From Vibrio sp. RE86 (GTDB taxonomy: Bacteria > Pseudomonadota > Gammaproteobacteria > Enterobacterales > Vibrionaceae): a stretch of DNA of 64,000 bases. A program made the position numbers and the translations under genes. The stretch is from contig NZ_VTXI01000013.1 in NCBI RefSeq assembly GCF_013114545.1, forward strand, positions 49,496-113,495, written 5' to 3'. The notes under the pieces were generated by a model. That model was given only the letters and a program-made list of their open reading frames with translations. It was not told the origin of the DNA and made no database searches. The stretch's first letter is position 1. Each line of letters starts with the position of its first letter. Below, one piece after another: positions 37,668-48,472 of the stretch.

Positions 37668-38150
37668 ATGTTCAAAAATAAGCACTTTCTAATCGCATTA
37701 TTAATTGCCCCAATTCTTTCTCTGATTGCCTACTTTGGTACTGATATGGCGCTGAGTGAGAAGCCTCATGCGGCGAAAGAGGGAGAAACCTATAAGCTGG
37801 CCGCGAAATCAAACTGCCGCTACACCAGTGGTTTGTGCGATATGACAAATGGTGAATTTAAAGTGCAGTTCCGCTCAGACAAACTCACCGCACAAGGACT
37901 AGACCTATCCTTAAAAGCCGCTTTTCCATTAGAAGGGGTTAAATTATCGATTGTTGATAGCCAAGAACAGAATGCTCAACCTATCGAAATGGCATCAACA
38001 GACAGCACTGGACAACATTGGGCAGTCTCACTACCAAAACCAACCTCAGCAGAGAGTTGGCTAAGAGTCGCGATTCAAGCTGAAGGCACACTGTACTACG
38101 GCGAAACCCAAACCGCTTTTGTAAAATATGAGACCTTGTTTACTGAATAA
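37668..38150 (+). CDS. Membrane-anchored hypothetical protein
   Basis: Protein of 160 residues, not recognised. Residues about 7-27 form one hydrophobic helix, an uncleaved anchor or signal. The rest is hydrophilic and probably periplasmic, with two Cys in SNCRYTSGLCDMTNGEF that could form a disulfide. The second half looks beta-rich (LEGVKLSIVDSQEQNA, WLRVAIQAEGTLYYGE). It lies alone between the symporter terminator and ppc on the same strand. Confidence 0.8.
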   Translation: MFKNKHFLIALLIAPILSLIAYFGTDMALSEKPHAAKEGETYKLAAKSNCRYTSGLCDMTNGEFKVQFRSDKLTAQGLDLSLKAAFPLEGVKLSIVDSQEQNAQPIEMASTDSTGQHWAVSLPKPTSAESWLRVAIQAEGTLYYGETQTAFVKYETLFTE

Positions 38151-38337
38151 CGTGAATCAAGAACTGTAATAAAATTTCAACATAAATAGGTATTGCAGTG
38201 ACTCGCAAGGCGTTACATTCACTTGCACAATATTTGCAAACTTAGCCTACAGTAATTGACTCGAAGCAACATTTTTCGCTAGATTGTCTACCTAACAAGG
38301 AACATTGGATGTAATTTTTTTACAAGGCAGGATGATA

Positions 38338-40971
38338 ATGAACGAGAAATACTCTGCGCTCAGAAGCAATGTGAGCATGCTTGGACACTTGCTCGGCAAC
38401 ACCATCAAGGACGCACATGGTGACGTACTTCTAGAGAAAGTAGAAACCATTCGTAAACTTTCTAAGTCCGCCCTAGCAGGCAATCAAACCGACCGAAACA
38501 GCTTGATCGAAGAGATTAAAAGCCTGCCAAATGATCAGCTCACACCAGTTGCTCATGCATTCAACCAATTTCTAAACCTAACTAACATGGCGGAGCAGTA
38601 CCATACTATTTCTCGCCATTGTGATGCGCACGTTTGTGAACCTGACGCCATCAACACTCTTTTCTCTAAGCTAAGCCAAAGCGACATCAGCAAGTTCGAT
38701 ACTGCGCAAGCCGTACGTGACTTGAACATCGAGCTTGTTTTGACTGCACACCCAACTGAAATCACTCGTCGCACCATGATCAACAAGCTGGTCAAAATCA
38801 ACGAGTGCCTTTCTAAACTTGAGCTCAACGACCTATCAGTAAAAGAGCGCGCGAAAACAGAACGTCGTCTAGAGCAGCTCATTGCACAGAGTTGGCACTC
38901 TGACACTATTCGTCAGCAGCGCCCTTCACCACTTGATGAAGCGAAATGGGGCTTCGCGGTTGTGGAAAACTCGCTTTGGGAAGCGGTACCAGATTTCTTA
39001 CGCGAACTTGATGAGCGTTTAGAAGGTTACTTAGGTGAAGGCCTACCGATCGATGCTCGCCCAGTTCACTTCTCATCTTGGATGGGCGGCGACCGCGATG
39101 GTAACCCGTTTGTGACTCACACAGTAACACGCGAAGTACTACTACTCTCACGTTGGAAAGCTGCAGACCTTTACCTAAACGACATCAATGAGCTTGTTAG
39201 TGAGCTATCGATGACGCAGTGTAATGACGCCGTCCGCGCTTTAGCGGGTGATGATGAGCATGAACCTTACCGTGCTGTTCTAAAACAACTGCGTGCACTG
39301 CTAAACGAAACTAAAGAGATTCTAGACGCGAAAGTTCACGGTCAAAAACTGGCTGTAAAAGCGCCACTCCAACGTGTAGAGCAACTGTGGGAACCGCTAT
39401 ACGCTTGTTACCAATCGCTGCATGAGTGTGGCATGGGCATCATCGCCGACGGTTCTCTACTAGATACGCTACGTCGAATTAAAGCGTTTGGTGTTCACTT
39501 AGTTCGTCTTGATGTTCGCCAAGAGAGTACACGTCACTCAGATGTCCTTTCTGAACTTACCCGTTACCTAGGTATTGGTGATTACGACCAATGGAGCGAG
39601 CAAGATAAAGTTGCGTTCCTAACCAATGAGCTAGCATCTAAGCGCCCTCTATTGCCTCGCGACTGGGAGCCATCAGAAGCGGTTAAAGAGGTACTGGATA
39701 CCTGTAAGATCGTCGCAGCCCAACCACGTGAAGCCTTTGGTGCTTACGTAATCTCAATGGCGCGTACTGCGTCTGATGTTCTTGCCGTTCACCTTCTGCT
39801 TCAAGAAGCCGGTTGTCCGTATCGCATGGACGTATGTCCTCTGTTTGAAACACTGGATGACTTGAACAACGCAGAAGCGGTTATCAAACAGTTGATGAGC
39901 ATCGACCTCTACCGTGGCTTTATTCAAAACCACCAAATGGTCATGATTGGCTACTCTGACTCAGCAAAGGATGCAGGCGTAATGTCAGCAGGTTGGGCTC
40001 AATACCACGCAATGGATTCACTGGTAAAAGTTGCCGAAGAAGAAGGCGTTGAACTGACGCTATTCCACGGTCGCGGCGGTACGATTGGTCGTGGTGGTGC
40101 TCCTGCCCATGCAGCACTGCTATCTCAGCCACCAAAGAGTCTTAAAGGCGGCCTGCGTGTAACTGAACAAGGTGAGATGATTCGCTTTAAGTTAGGCCTT
40201 CCAGACGTAGCCGTGAACAGCTTTAACCTGTACGCGAGTGCCATTCTAGAAGCCAACCTGCTGCCGCCACCAGAGCCTAAGCAAGAATGGCGTGACCTGA
40301 TGGATGTTCTATCTGAAGTCAGCTGTGAAGCGTACCGCCGCGTTGTTCGTGGTGAACCAGATTTTGTTCCTTACTTCCGTCAAGCGACTCCTGAACTAGA
40401 GCTAGGCAAACTGCCACTTGGTTCTCGTCCTGCGAAGCGTAATCCAAACGGTGGTGTAGAGAGCTTACGTGCGATTCCATGGATCTTCTCTTGGAGTCAA
40501 AACCGCCTTGTACTGCCAGCATGGTTGGGTGCAGGTGAAGCGATTCAATACTCGGTAGATAAAGGCCATCAGGCGCTACTGGAAGAGATGTGTCGTGAGT
40601 GGCCATTCTTCTCAACTCGCCTAGGTATGCTTGAAATGGTTTACACCAAATGTAACCTTGAAATTTCTCGCTACTACGATGAGCGCCTTGTTGACAATAA
40701 CCTGCTTTCACTTGGTGATCGTCTACGTGATCAACTGCAGCAAGACATCAAGTCAGTGCTAAATGTAGAGAACAACGAGAACTTAATGCAGAGCGACCCT
40801 TGGGGTTTAGAATCAATCCGCCTACGCAACATCTACGTAGAGCCATTGAACATGCTTCAAGCAGAACTTCTATACCGTACTCGTCAAAACGAAGAGTCGG
40901 CACCAGAGCTAGAAGAAGCACTGATGGTGACTATTGCAGGTATCGCTGCGGGTATGCGTAACACAGGTTAA
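38338..40971 (+). CDS. ppc: Phosphoenolpyruvate carboxylase
   Basis: Anaplerotic carboxylation of phosphoenolpyruvate to oxaloacetate; 877 residues, cytosolic homotetramer. The catalytic His138 is in [14 protein letters not shown], matching E. coli His138. Other essential parts are [42 protein letters not shown] and the C-terminal GMRNTG, which lies in the active site. The ATG at 38338 has AGGA 5 nt upstream; the frame from 38305 adds 11 residues not seen in the family. Confidence 0.97.
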   Translation: MNEKYSALRSNVSMLGHLLGNTIKDAHGDVLLEKVETIRKLSKSALAGNQTDRNSLIEEIKSLPNDQLTPVAHAFNQFLNLTNMAEQYHTISRHCDAHVCEPDAINTLFSKLSQSDISKFDTAQAVRDLNIELVLTAHPTEITRRTMINKLVKINECLSKLELNDLSVKERAKTERRLEQLIAQSWHSDTIRQQRPSPLDEAKWGFAVVENSLWEAVPDFLRELDERLEGYLGEGLPIDARPVHFSSWMGGDRDGNPFVTHTVTREVLLLSRWKAADLYLNDINELVSELSMTQCNDAVRALAGDDEHEPYRAVLKQLRALLNETKEILDAKVHGQKLAVKAPLQRVEQLWEPLYACYQSLHECGMGIIADGSLLDTLRRIKAFGVHLVRLDVRQESTRHSDVLSELTRYLGIGDYDQWSEQDKVAFLTNELASKRPLLPRDWEPSEAVKEVLDTCKIVAAQPREAFGAYVISMARTASDVLAVHLLLQEAGCPYRMDVCPLFETLDDLNNAEAVIKQLMSIDLYRGFIQNHQMVMIGYSDSAKDAGVMSAGWAQYHAMDSLVKVAEEEGVELTLFHGRGGTIGRGGAPAHAALLSQPPKSLKGGLRVTEQGEMIRFKLGLPDVAVNSFNLYASAILEANLLPPPEPKQEWRDLMDVLSEVSCEAYRRVVRGEPDFVPYFRQATPELELGKLPLGSRPAKRNPNGGVESLRAIPWIFSWSQNRLVLPAWLGAGEAIQYSVDKGHQALLEEMCREWPFFSTRLGMLEMVYTKCNLEISRYYDERLVDNNLLSLGDRLRDQLQQDIKSVLNVENNENLMQSDPWGLESIRLRNIYVEPLNMLQAELLYRTRQNEESAPELEEALMVTIAGIAAGMRNTG

Positions 40972-40996
40972 TCACTTTATAACCTAGAAAACTGAG

Positions 40997-41027
40997 AGGT
41001 TGGTGTGAAAACACCAACCTTTTTTTG
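40997..41027 (+). terminator. Terminator after ppc
   Basis: AGGTTGGTGT, GAAA tetraloop, ACACCAACCT (40997-41020), then seven T. Perfect 10-bp stem. Confidence 0.95.
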
Positions 41028-41400
41028 TATCTCTCAAACTCAAAAGTCCAATATTTACCACCACAAAAAGAGACAAATAAACAAAATCATCAATACAAAA
41101 ATCCATTCAATCCGCCCTATTGAGATTTTTGTCAGTTTTTTGGGTTATTTTGTCCTTCTATTCCACTTTATGCTTATTATTTAGATATACTACTCAACCG
41201 CTGTAAGTAACACATAACAAATCTACATACTGCAGCTCCTCGATAATTCATTTATCGATCTTAGGTGATAAACGGCTTTTAAGGTGACATGACCAACAAG
41301 TGTTGGTGCCACTTTCTCTACTGATGATCAGTGCCTCAAGAAGCACGACAGCAAATAAGTGGTTGTATTTTTTAGTTTATTTACCATTTGGATTGAAGAC
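41028..41400 (+). promoter_or_regulatory. aphA promoter and long 5' leader
   Basis: AT-rich, no ORF of coding character. A TCGATAA/TTATCGA inverted repeat lies at 41240-41258. Two stretches complementary to the conserved core of Vibrio Qrr small RNAs follow: TAGGTGAT (41262-41269) and AGGTGAC (41282-41288). In V. harveyi and V. cholerae, Qrr RNAs activate aphA by pairing in the 5' UTR and LuxR/HapR represses it. A TATACT -10-like hexamer is near 41188. Pairing is my inference from the remembered Qrr core. Confidence 0.5.
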
Positions 41401-41940
41401 ATGTCATTACCACACGTTATCTTAACCGTTCTAAGCACACGCGACGCAACTGGATACGATATCACTAAAGAGTTTTCTGCGACGATCGGCTACTTCTGGA
41501 AAGCTAGCCACCAGCAAGTTTACCGCGAGCTAAACAAAATGGCGCAGAACAACTTGGTTACTTGTGTTTTAGAACCTCAAGAAGGTAAACCTGACCGTAA
41601 GGTTTACTCAATCACAGACGCAGGTCGCATTGCCCTAGGGGAATGGTTCGACCAACCAACGGCACACCCAACAGTTCGCGACGAATTCTCAGCGAAACTG
41701 ATGGCTTGTGCAGTACAACCAGCGGCACCATACCAAGCACAGCTTGCTGAATTGGTAGAAGAGTCTCGCAAGCTAGTAGCGCACTACCAAGAGATTGAGA
41801 ATGCATACTACCCAGCGACAGCTGCACTTGATAAGCAGCAACGTCTGGAGCGTCTAACACTTCGTCGCAACCTATTAATCCGTCAAGCTTGGATCGAGTG
41901 GGCTGAAGAAGTATTAGCCGAGCTAGAAGAGCTGGCATAA
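41401..41940 (+). CDS. aphA: Quorum-sensing master regulator AphA
   Basis: PadR-family winged-helix dimer of 179 residues, the low-cell-density master regulator of vibrios and activator of virulence genes in V. cholerae. The ATG at 41401 gives MSLPHVILTVLSTRDATGYD, the established N-terminus. The winged helix extends to about residue 85 (HQQVYRELNKMAQNNLVTCV). The C-terminal half is a long antiparallel coiled coil (about 110-179). The ppc-aphA-cysE order is that of V. cholerae. Confidence 0.97.
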   Translation: MSLPHVILTVLSTRDATGYDITKEFSATIGYFWKASHQQVYRELNKMAQNNLVTCVLEPQEGKPDRKVYSITDAGRIALGEWFDQPTAHPTVRDEFSAKLMACAVQPAAPYQAQLAELVEESRKLVAHYQEIENAYYPATAALDKQQRLERLTLRRNLLIRQAWIEWAEEVLAELEELA

Positions 41941-41956
41941 CTGACACATAAACGAA

Positions 41957-41984
41957 AAAAGGTTGGCAATTGCCAACCTTTTCT
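41957..41984. terminator. Bidirectional terminator between aphA and cysE
   Basis: AGGTTGGCAA/TTGCCAACCT perfect palindrome (41960-41979) with A-runs on the left and T-runs on the right, placed between convergent genes. Confidence 0.92.
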
Positions 41985-42002
41985 TGTTTTTGAGGTTAAG
42001 AA

Positions 42003-42824
42003 TTAAATTCCATCCCCACCGATAAAGCTTTGTGAGCGACCATTGAACTGCTGGTCCATATCCAGAGAAGGCTTATCTGTTTTAGGTCGTCCAACAATTT
42101 TCGCTGGCACACCTGCAACCGTTGTATGAGCAGGTACTGGCTGTAGCACCACAGAACAAGAGCCAATCTTAGCGCCCTCACCCACCTCAATATTACCTAG
42201 AATTTTCGCACCAGCACCGATCATCACACCTTCACGGATTTTCGGGTGTCGATCACCGCACTCTTTACCTGTACCGCCGAGGGTTACGTCCTGCAGAATA
42301 GACACATCATTCTCTACTACTGCCGTTTCACCAATAACAATACCAGTCGCGTGGTCAAGCATGATGCCATGACCAATGCGAGCCGCCGGATGAATATCCA
42401 CCTGACATGCAACAGAGATTTGGTTTTGAAGATAGGTAGCAAGAGCAATACGGCCCTGTTTCCACAGCCAATTTGCCACTCGGTAGCCTTGCAGAGCGTG
42501 ATAACCCTTTAAGTAAAGCAAAGGCATCGAATACATTGCGACAGCAGGATCTCGGTTCACCGTCGCACAGATGTCGCAAGCAGCAGCAGCACTAATACTT
42601 GGATCGGCGTTCAGTGCCTCTTCAACCACTTCACGCACCGCCATCGCTGGCATTGAAGCGGTATTAAGCTTATTCGCTAGAATATAGCTTAGCGCGGCGC
42701 TTAGGCTATCATGCTTAATAATAGTGGCATGATAGAAGCTTGCTAACATTGGCTCTTGCTCAGAAAGCTCTCGTGCTTCCTTTACAATAGTTTGCCAAAC
42801 CTTCTGTTTCTCACAATGTTTCAT
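42003..42824 (-). CDS. cysE: Serine O-acetyltransferase
   Basis: Acetylates serine with acetyl-CoA to start cysteine synthesis; 273 residues. The N-terminal helical domain is followed by a left-handed beta helix of hexapeptide repeats (from about 150): IHPAARIGHGIMLDHATGIV, VTLGGTGKECGDRHPKIREG and VMIGAGAKILGNIEVGEGAK. Catalytic Asp and His lie in LDHATG and CGDRHPKI. It is last in a yibN-secB-gpsA-cysE group, as in E. coli. Confidence 0.97.
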   Translation of the reverse strand: MKHCEKQKVWQTIVKEARELSEQEPMLASFYHATIIKHDSLSAALSYILANKLNTASMPAMAVREVVEEALNADPSISAAAACDICATVNRDPAVAMYSMPLLYLKGYHALQGYRVANWLWKQGRIALATYLQNQISVACQVDIHPAARIGHGIMLDHATGIVIGETAVVENDVSILQDVTLGGTGKECGDRHPKIREGVMIGAGAKILGNIEVGEGAKIGSCSVVLQPVPAHTTVAGVPAKIVGRPKTDKPSLDMDQQFNGRSQSFIGGDGI

Positions 42825-42885
42825 TTCAATTCCTAGTACTGAATCCCTAGTCTCTAGATAATAACTCTATGCTTACAGAGCGCTA

Positions 42886-43917
42886 TTAAGCTTCTGATTT
42901 TTTGTCTCGTGCAAGCAGGTCTTTCGCTGCAAGATGTGCATCTTTCCCTTGATACAATACTTGATAAATTTGGTCAACAATTGGCATCTCAACGCCCATG
43001 CGTTCAGCGAGCAAGAAAACCTCTTTGGTATTACGGTAACCTTCAACAACCTGACCAATCTCTTCCTGCGCGGTATCAACATCTTTACCTTGGCCCAATG
43101 CTAAACCGAAGCGACGGTTACGTGACTGGTTATCAGTACATGTAAGAACAAGGTCACCAAGACCAGCCATACCCATAAAGGTTTCGGGCTGCGCGCCTAA
43201 AGCTGCACCTAAGCGTGTCATCTCCGCAAGGCCACGAGTGATTAATGCGGTACGAGCATTGGCACCAAAACCAATACCATCCGACATACCCGCACCAATC
43301 GCAATTACGTTCTTCACCGCCCCACCGAGCTGCATGCCAATGAAGTCGCTGTTAGCGTATACACGGAATGTCTTACTACAGTGGATTTTCTCTTGCAGGT
43401 CAGCCACAAAATCAGCATCAGGTGACGCAACAGAAATCGCCGTTGGCATACCCATCGCAAGCTCTTTCGCGAACGTTGGCCCTGATAGTACCGCCAGTGA
43501 ATAGTTTTCACCGATCACATCGAACGCAACCTCTTTAAGTAGGCGACCTGTTTCAGGCTCTAGACCTTTGGTTGCCCAACAAATTCGAGTGTCTTCACGT
43601 AGGTGTGGCTTAACGCTGTTCAACACAATACCAAATACATGGCTAGGCACCACAACCAGTAGGTCACGACTCGCTTGAACTGCCTTTTCTAAATCTGATT
43701 CAACAATTAACGACTCAGGAAACTCAATGCCTGGTAAGAATTCATGGTTAGCACGATCCGCTTCAAGTCGAGCCATGTGCTCAGGATCGTGCCCCCAAAT
43801 TACTACGTTCGCACCGTTACGTGCCAATGAGATAGCCAGTGATGTGCCGTATGAGCCCGCACCGATGACTGTCATTGCAATCTCTCTACCGTAGCCATTG
43901 TTGGTCTTATCTTTCAT
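42886..43917 (-). CDS. gpsA: NAD(P)+-dependent glycerol-3-phosphate dehydrogenase
   Basis: Reduces dihydroxyacetone phosphate to glycerol-3-phosphate for phospholipid synthesis; 343 residues. The Rossmann motif is [27 protein letters not shown], the [13 protein letters not shown] loop and the catalytic Lys in [15 protein letters not shown] are present. I keep the start at 43917 (GGCGGA upstream, and family members have a short N-terminal extension); an internal ATG at 43875 is possible. cysE follows after 61 nt. Confidence 0.95.
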   Translation of the reverse strand: MKDKTNNGYGREIAMTVIGAGSYGTSLAISLARNGANVVIWGHDPEHMARLEADRANHEFLPGIEFPESLIVESDLEKAVQASRDLLVVVPSHVFGIVLNSVKPHLREDTRICWATKGLEPETGRLLKEVAFDVIGENYSLAVLSGPTFAKELAMGMPTAISVASPDADFVADLQEKIHCSKTFRVYANSDFIGMQLGGAVKNVIAIGAGMSDGIGFGANARTALITRGLAEMTRLGAALGAQPETFMGMAGLGDLVLTCTDNQSRNRRFGLALGQGKDVDTAQEEIGQVVEGYRNTKEVFLLAERMGVEMPIVDQIYQVLYQGKDAHLAAKDLLARDKKSEA

Positions 43918-44019
43918 TATTCCGCCTAATTGTCATTAAGGTGACTAGAATCTTGTCGTTAACCACTGCACTGCGCAGAAATCAAAAACAAGCGCCCAGT
44001 CTTTGGGTGTAAAAAACAA

Positions 44020-44059
44020 AAAATGCACATCGCATCAACTGGGACACTCTGTGCATTTT
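44020..44059 (-). terminator. Terminator-like hairpin after secB
   Basis: AAAATGCACA (44020-44029) pairs with TGTGCATTTT (44050-44059), followed on the minus strand by TTTTGTTTTTT. It may attenuate rather than end transcription into gpsA. Confidence 0.6.
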
Positions 44060-44091
44060 ATACAGCCCCTCTGCTATACAGAGGAAGTCAA

Positions 44092-44559
44092 TTACGCTTC
44101 AGCTTGACCTTCAGTCTGAGCTTGCTGCTGTAGGTAGTTCATAAACAGAGCGTCAAAGTTAACTGGCGCTAGGTTTAGTTGAGGGAACGTACCTTTAACC
44201 ACTAGGCTTGAGATAGTTTCACGAGCGTAAGGGAATAGGATGTTCGGGCAGAATGCACCTAGGCAATGAGCTAGTTGACCTGCTTCCATGTTACCAGCAG
44301 TAAAGATACCACCTTGTTGAACTTCACATAGGAATGCATTGTCTTCAGCGTTCTTAACTGTCACTGTTAGACGTAGAACAACTTCGTATACACCTTCACC
44401 TAGTTCACGGCTTTGAGTGTCTAGATCCAGTTTCACATCTGGGTTCCACTCTTTTTGGAACATATCTGGTGAGTTTGGCGCTTCAAAAGAAACGTCTTTT
44501 AGGAAGATACGTTGAATCGCAAAGTTCTGTGCGTCTTGTTGTGGTGCTGCTTCAGCCAT
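44092..44559 (-). CDS. secB: Protein-export chaperone SecB
   Basis: Homotetrameric cytosolic chaperone that holds preproteins unfolded and hands them to SecA; 155 residues. Typical segments: [60 protein letters not shown] and [20 protein letters not shown]. The C-terminal tail has several acidic residues. Next to yibN and gpsA as in E. coli, but grxC is absent between them. Confidence 0.97.
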   Translation of the reverse strand: MAEAAPQQDAQNFAIQRIFLKDVSFEAPNSPDMFQKEWNPDVKLDLDTQSRELGEGVYEVVLRLTVTVKNAEDNAFLCEVQQGGIFTAGNMEAGQLAHCLGAFCPNILFPYARETISSLVVKGTFPQLNLAPVNFDALFMNYLQQQAQTEGQAEA

Positions 44560-44716
44560 TATTAAAATCCTTTAATCCTGCAATAAATAGTCTGATTGGA
44601 GACTAACCGAGAGACGTTGCTATGACTAGGTTTCCAATGAAATTCGTGGAACTCTTCACATCTCTCTAAAACAAACGCCGATTTTTCAATCAGCGTTTCG
44701 ATAATCAGCGTTGGAA

Positions 44717-45151
44717 TTACTTCTTGCCTTTAACCAAAGGCATGTTTGCTTCACTCCAAGCGACCAAACCGCTTTTCAGCAGGTTCACATTTTCAAAACC
44801 TGCTTTAGCAAGAAGGTTTGCACTCTCTTGAGCCGTTTGACCAGTCTTACATACCACAATGATTGGGTCTGATTTGTGGTTTTCAAGGCTACCGAAGTTA
44901 CCCGCTTTGATATCTGACGGCAAAATGTGAAGTGCATCAGTAATGTGACCTTTGCGGAACTCATCTTTACTACGGATATCGACCACAACGCCGTTTTCAC
45001 GGTTCATTAGGTGAGTGGTTTGTGCTGCAGTGATCTCTTTGTAAGCCGCTGTCGTTGACTTAACGATGTTCATGATCAGGGCGATAACAAGACCTACCCA
45101 AACCACAGATAGAATCATGTTCTCTTGAAAAAATGCGATGTACTCTTGCAT
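44717..45151 (-). CDS. Membrane-anchored rhodanese-like protein (YibN family)
   Basis: Protein of 144 residues: one N-terminal span (about 12-30, MILSVVWVGLVIALIMNIV), then a single rhodanese domain. The active-site loop is VVCKTGQTAQES with the Cys in place, and DIRSKDEFRKGHI is the family's first motif. It matches E. coli YibN in length and neighbours. YibN has been linked to the Sec translocon region; sulfurtransferase activity is unproven. Confidence 0.9.
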   Translation of the reverse strand: MQEYIAFFQENMILSVVWVGLVIALIMNIVKSTTAAYKEITAAQTTHLMNRENGVVVDIRSKDEFRKGHITDALHILPSDIKAGNFGSLENHKSDPIIVVCKTGQTAQESANLLAKAGFENVNLLKSGLVAWSEANMPLVKGKK

Positions 45152-45298
45152 GTCCTGTGCTCTTTGATAATAGAACCGCAGCTTCTAAGATGAAGGGGAT
45201 TGCGATTCTAGGCTAAAAATTCAGTTCTGAAGTATAGCGAGGTTAAGATGCCTAAGCGAGTCAATTACACTCAGAATAGGAATCTATTACACATTTCT

Positions 45299-46270
45299 CT
45301 ACGCTCGTGGAAACGGAAACGCGGTCACTTGATCAATATGATCACAGCCGATCGCCAGCATAATGAGTCGATCGATACCCAGTGCAACCCCGGCACATTC
45401 TGGTAACCCCGATTCTAGGGCTGCAATTAAATGGTGATCGATAGGCTGAGGGGAAAGCCCCATCTCGATACGTTTTACATTATCTGATTCGAATCGATTG
45501 AGCTGCTCTTGTGGGTTATCCAGCTCATGGAAACCGTTCGCCAATTCAATACCTTTAAAATAGACTTCGAATCTGTCCGCCACTCGTGGATCCGCTTGAT
45601 TAATTTTCGCCAATGCCGCTTGTGACGCTGGGAAGTCGTAGACAAAGGCAGGGACATCCTGACCAATCTTGCCTTCAACACCAATACTGAATAACAACTG
45701 AAGTAGTGTATCTCTGTCTTCTTCAGGATCAGCGATATCACTCAAGCCTAACGTTCGAGCAGACGCTTTTAGTTCATCCATTGAGCCTTCTAGTGGGCAT
45801 ACCCCTAGCACTTTTATAAAGGCTTGCTGGTAAGTCATTCGCTGAGCATAAGCGCAGCCTAAGACAAGCTGAAGCAGTGCATCCATCTCATCCATCAACT
45901 TGTGGTGCTCAAACCCGACTCGATACCACTCAAGCATGGTGAACTCAGGGTTGTGGTAACGACCGTTTTCTTCATTGCGAAAGGCTTTATTAATCTGATA
46001 GATACAACCACTGCCCGCCGCCAGTAGTCGCTTCATATGGAATTCTGGGCTAGTCATAAAATAGAGCTGACTGCCATCCGCATAACCTGGACCAACAAAC
46101 TCGGTTTGGAAGGTATGGAGATGGACATCAGTCACCGTGGCGTGACTCATTGCTGGGGTGTCGACCTCAAGAACATCACGCTCAGCGAAAAACTGACGAA
46201 TCTTGGCCAAAATACCTGCGCGTTGGCGAAGCTGTTCAACCGATGCGGTCGGCTTCCATTCAGTGCTCAT
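45299..46270 (-). CDS. epmA: Elongation factor P lysyl-lysine ligase EpmA
   Basis: Attaches beta-lysine to elongation factor P; a truncated lysyl-tRNA synthetase (class II core, no anticodon domain). From the ATG at 46270 ([20 protein letters not shown]) it has 323 residues, close to E. coli EpmA; the frame from 46312 adds an unrelated prefix. Class II motifs are seen: [36 protein letters not shown] and [12 protein letters not shown]. Divergent from frdA, as in E. coli. Confidence 0.95.
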   Translation of the reverse strand: MSTEWKPTASVEQLRQRAGILAKIRQFFAERDVLEVDTPAMSHATVTDVHLHTFQTEFVGPGYADGSQLYFMTSPEFHMKRLLAAGSGCIYQINKAFRNEENGRYHNPEFTMLEWYRVGFEHHKLMDEMDALLQLVLGCAYAQRMTYQQAFIKVLGVCPLEGSMDELKASARTLGLSDIADPEEDRDTLLQLLFSIGVEGKIGQDVPAFVYDFPASQAALAKINQADPRVADRFEVYFKGIELANGFHELDNPQEQLNRFESDNVKRIEMGLSPQPIDHHLIAALESGLPECAGVALGIDRLIMLAIGCDHIDQVTAFPFPRA

Positions 46271-46651
46271 AGCAGAAAATCTCATATAAAAATCTGGCAA
46301 GGAAAATATCAAGTTTGCTGTGCTTTGCCTAGTTCAATATTGAAGCAAGTTAATAACGTTGCACAGTGCAAAAAACATCCTTTATTAACTCTGATATCAA
46401 TGATGGCAATGTCATGTAACAGCGCTTTAACAAGCCCTATTAAAGGCGAGCAAGGTAATTGATTGTTGCCGTGATTGCAGTCACATAACCTATATTTTTT
46501 ATGCCCTCTGATGCATTACCGAAGCAAAACCCTAAATAAATCAATTTTTCTGCAAATTAGCTCTTCTACACTAACCCTACCACTTTTGGGGAGTAACCCC
46601 ATTTTATTATAACAAGCGGACTATTCCGCAATTTCACACTGGAGGATAACT
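46271..46651. other. Divergent epmA/frdA region
   Basis: About 380 bp. A short inverted repeat TGGGG-AGTAA-CCCCA (46587-46601) precedes a TATTATAA -10-like stretch and the frdA ribosome-binding site. I searched for an FNR box (TTGAT-N4-ATCAA) and found only isolated half-sites. Confidence 0.5.
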
Positions 46652-48472
46652 GTGCAAATTATCACCACAGATATCGCAGTCATCGGCGCAGGCGGCGCTG
46701 GTCTTCGTACTGCTATTGCAGCAGCTGAAGCAAACCCTGACTTAGAAGTAGCGCTTATTTCTAAAGTTTATCCAATGCGTTCCCACACGGTCGCTGCAGA
46801 AGGTGGCTCAGCAGCAGTTATCAAGGATGAAGATAGCCTAGACAACCACTTCAACGACACTGTTGGCGGTGGCGACTGGCTATGTGAACAGGACGTTGTT
46901 GAATACTTTGTAGAAAATGCGACTCGCGAAATGATCCAAATGGAGCAATGGGGCTGCCCATGGAGTCGTAAAGAGAACGGTGAAGTCAACGTACGCCGCT
47001 TCGGCGGTATGAAAGTTGAGCGCACTTGGTTCGCAGCCGATAAAACCGGCTTCCACATGCTTCACACCCTATTCCAGACATCAATGAAGTACGACAACAT
47101 CAAACGTTTTGATGAGTACTTTGTGGTGGATCTACTTGTGGACGAAGGTGAGGTTCAAGGCCTTATCGCGATTCACATGTCAGAAGGTGAATTGGTCACT
47201 ATCAAAGCTAAATCCGTTGTACTTGCAACGGGTGGCGCAGGTCGTGTTTATCACTGTAACACTAACGGCGGTATCGTAACGGGCGACGGCATGGCGATGG
47301 CTTACCGTCACGGCGTTCCTCTACGTGATATGGAGTTCGTTCAATACCACCCAACAGGTCTTCCTGGTACAGGCATCCTAATGACCGAAGGTTGCCGTGG
47401 TGAAGGCGGTATCATCGTCAACAAGAATGGCTACCGTTACCTACAAGATTACGGCATGGGCCCAGAAACTCCAGTTGGCCAGCCGAAGAACAAATACATG
47501 GAACTGGGTCCTCGTGACAAAGTTTCGCAAGCTTTCTGGCACGAACAGCAGAAAGGCAACACCATCAAGCACCCTCTTGGTGATGTCGTACATCTAGACC
47601 TTCGCCATTTAGGTGAAGAGTATCTACAAGAGCGTCTACCGTTCATCTGTGAACTAGCAAAAGCTTACGTGAACGTTGACCCTGCGAAAGAGCCGATTCC
47701 AATTCGTCCAACTGTTCACTACACCATGGGTGGTATTGAAACCAACGGCGAATGTGAAACACGCATTAAAGGTCTATTCGCGGTTGGCGAATGTGCTTCC
47801 GTTGGTCTTCACGGTGCAAACCGCTTAGGTTCTAACTCACTGGCTGAGTTCGTGGTATTCGGCCGCGTAGCAGGTGAGCAAGCAGTGAAGCGCGCTGCAG
47901 AATTCAAAGGCTGGAATGAAGAGTCTATCGCGGCTCAAGTGAAAGCGGTTGAAGAGCGCATCGCAGCACTGATGAATCAAGAAGGCGATGAAAACTGGGC
48001 TGATATCCGTACTGAGATGGGTCACACCATGGAAGCGGGTTGTGGTATCTACCGTCAAGAAGATCTGATGCAAGCAACGATCGATAAGATCACTGAGCTG
48101 AAATCACGCTACAAAAACATCAGCATCAAAGACAAAGGCAAAGTGTTCAACACTGACCTTCTCTACGCTATCGAAGTGGGCTACGGCCTAGAAGTTGCTG
48201 AAGCTATGGTTCACTCTGCAATCCTACGTAAAGAGTCACGCGGTGCGCACCAACGTCTAGATGACAACTGCACGGAACGTGATGACGTGAACTTCCTTAA
48301 GCACTCTCTGGCCTTCTTTAAAGAAGATGCAGCGCCAAGTATCGACTACAGCAACGTGAAGATTACTAAGTCACAACCAAAAGCACGTCTATACGGTGAA
48401 GCCGCAGAGAAAGCAGCGGCTGCTGAAAAAGCTGCTGAAGCAGAAGCGAAGAAAGCAGAGGAGCAAGCATAA
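46652..48472 (+). CDS. frdA: Fumarate reductase flavoprotein subunit
   Basis: Catalytic subunit reducing fumarate to succinate in anaerobic respiration; 606 residues. It begins at GTG with GGAGGATAAC upstream. FAD-binding [20 protein letters not shown]; His45 in [13 protein letters not shown] is the covalent FAD attachment site. The active site includes [20 protein letters not shown] and [13 protein letters not shown]. The tail is an Ala/Glu/Lys-rich repeat ([20 protein letters not shown]) longer than in E. coli. It shares one base with frdB (TAATG). Confidence 0.98.
   Translation: MQIITTDIAVIGAGGAGLRTAIAAAEANPDLEVALISKVYPMRSHTVAAEGGSAAVIKDEDSLDNHFNDTVGGGDWLCEQDVVEYFVENATREMIQMEQWGCPWSRKENGEVNVRRFGGMKVERTWFAADKTGFHMLHTLFQTSMKYDNIKRFDEYFVVDLLVDEGEVQGLIAIHMSEGELVTIKAKSVVLATGGAGRVYHCNTNGGIVTGDGMAMAYRHGVPLRDMEFVQYHPTGLPGTGILMTEGCRGEGGIIVNKNGYRYLQDYGMGPETPVGQPKNKYMELGPRDKVSQAFWHEQQKGNTIKHPLGDVVHLDLRHLGEEYLQERLPFICELAKAYVNVDPAKEPIPIRPTVHYTMGGIETNGECETRIKGLFAVGECASVGLHGANRLGSNSLAEFVVFGRVAGEQAVKRAAEFKGWNEESIAAQVKAVEERIAALMNQEGDENWADIRTEMGHTMEAGCGIYRQEDLMQATIDKITELKSRYKNISIKDKGKVFNTDLLYAIEVGYGLEVAEAMVHSAILRKESRGAHQRLDDNCTERDDVNFLKHSLAFFKEDAAPSIDYSNVKITKSQPKARLYGEAAEKAAAAEKAAEAEAKKAEEQA

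Noticed and set aside
41240..41258. TCGATAA-TTCAT-TTATCGA as a LuxR/HapR operator
   Set aside because: The half-sites resemble the LuxR motif TTGATAA/TTATCAA, but the spacer is 5 instead of 2, so I list it only as an inverted repeat.
46037..46462. 141-codon plus-strand ORF running from epmA into the frd upstream region
   Set aside because: First half is antisense to conserved epmA; the rest is a chance extension, without coding character.
46313..46651. FNR box for frdABCD
   Set aside because: Only isolated TTGAT or ATCAA half-sites were found; none has an acceptable partner at the 4-bp spacing.
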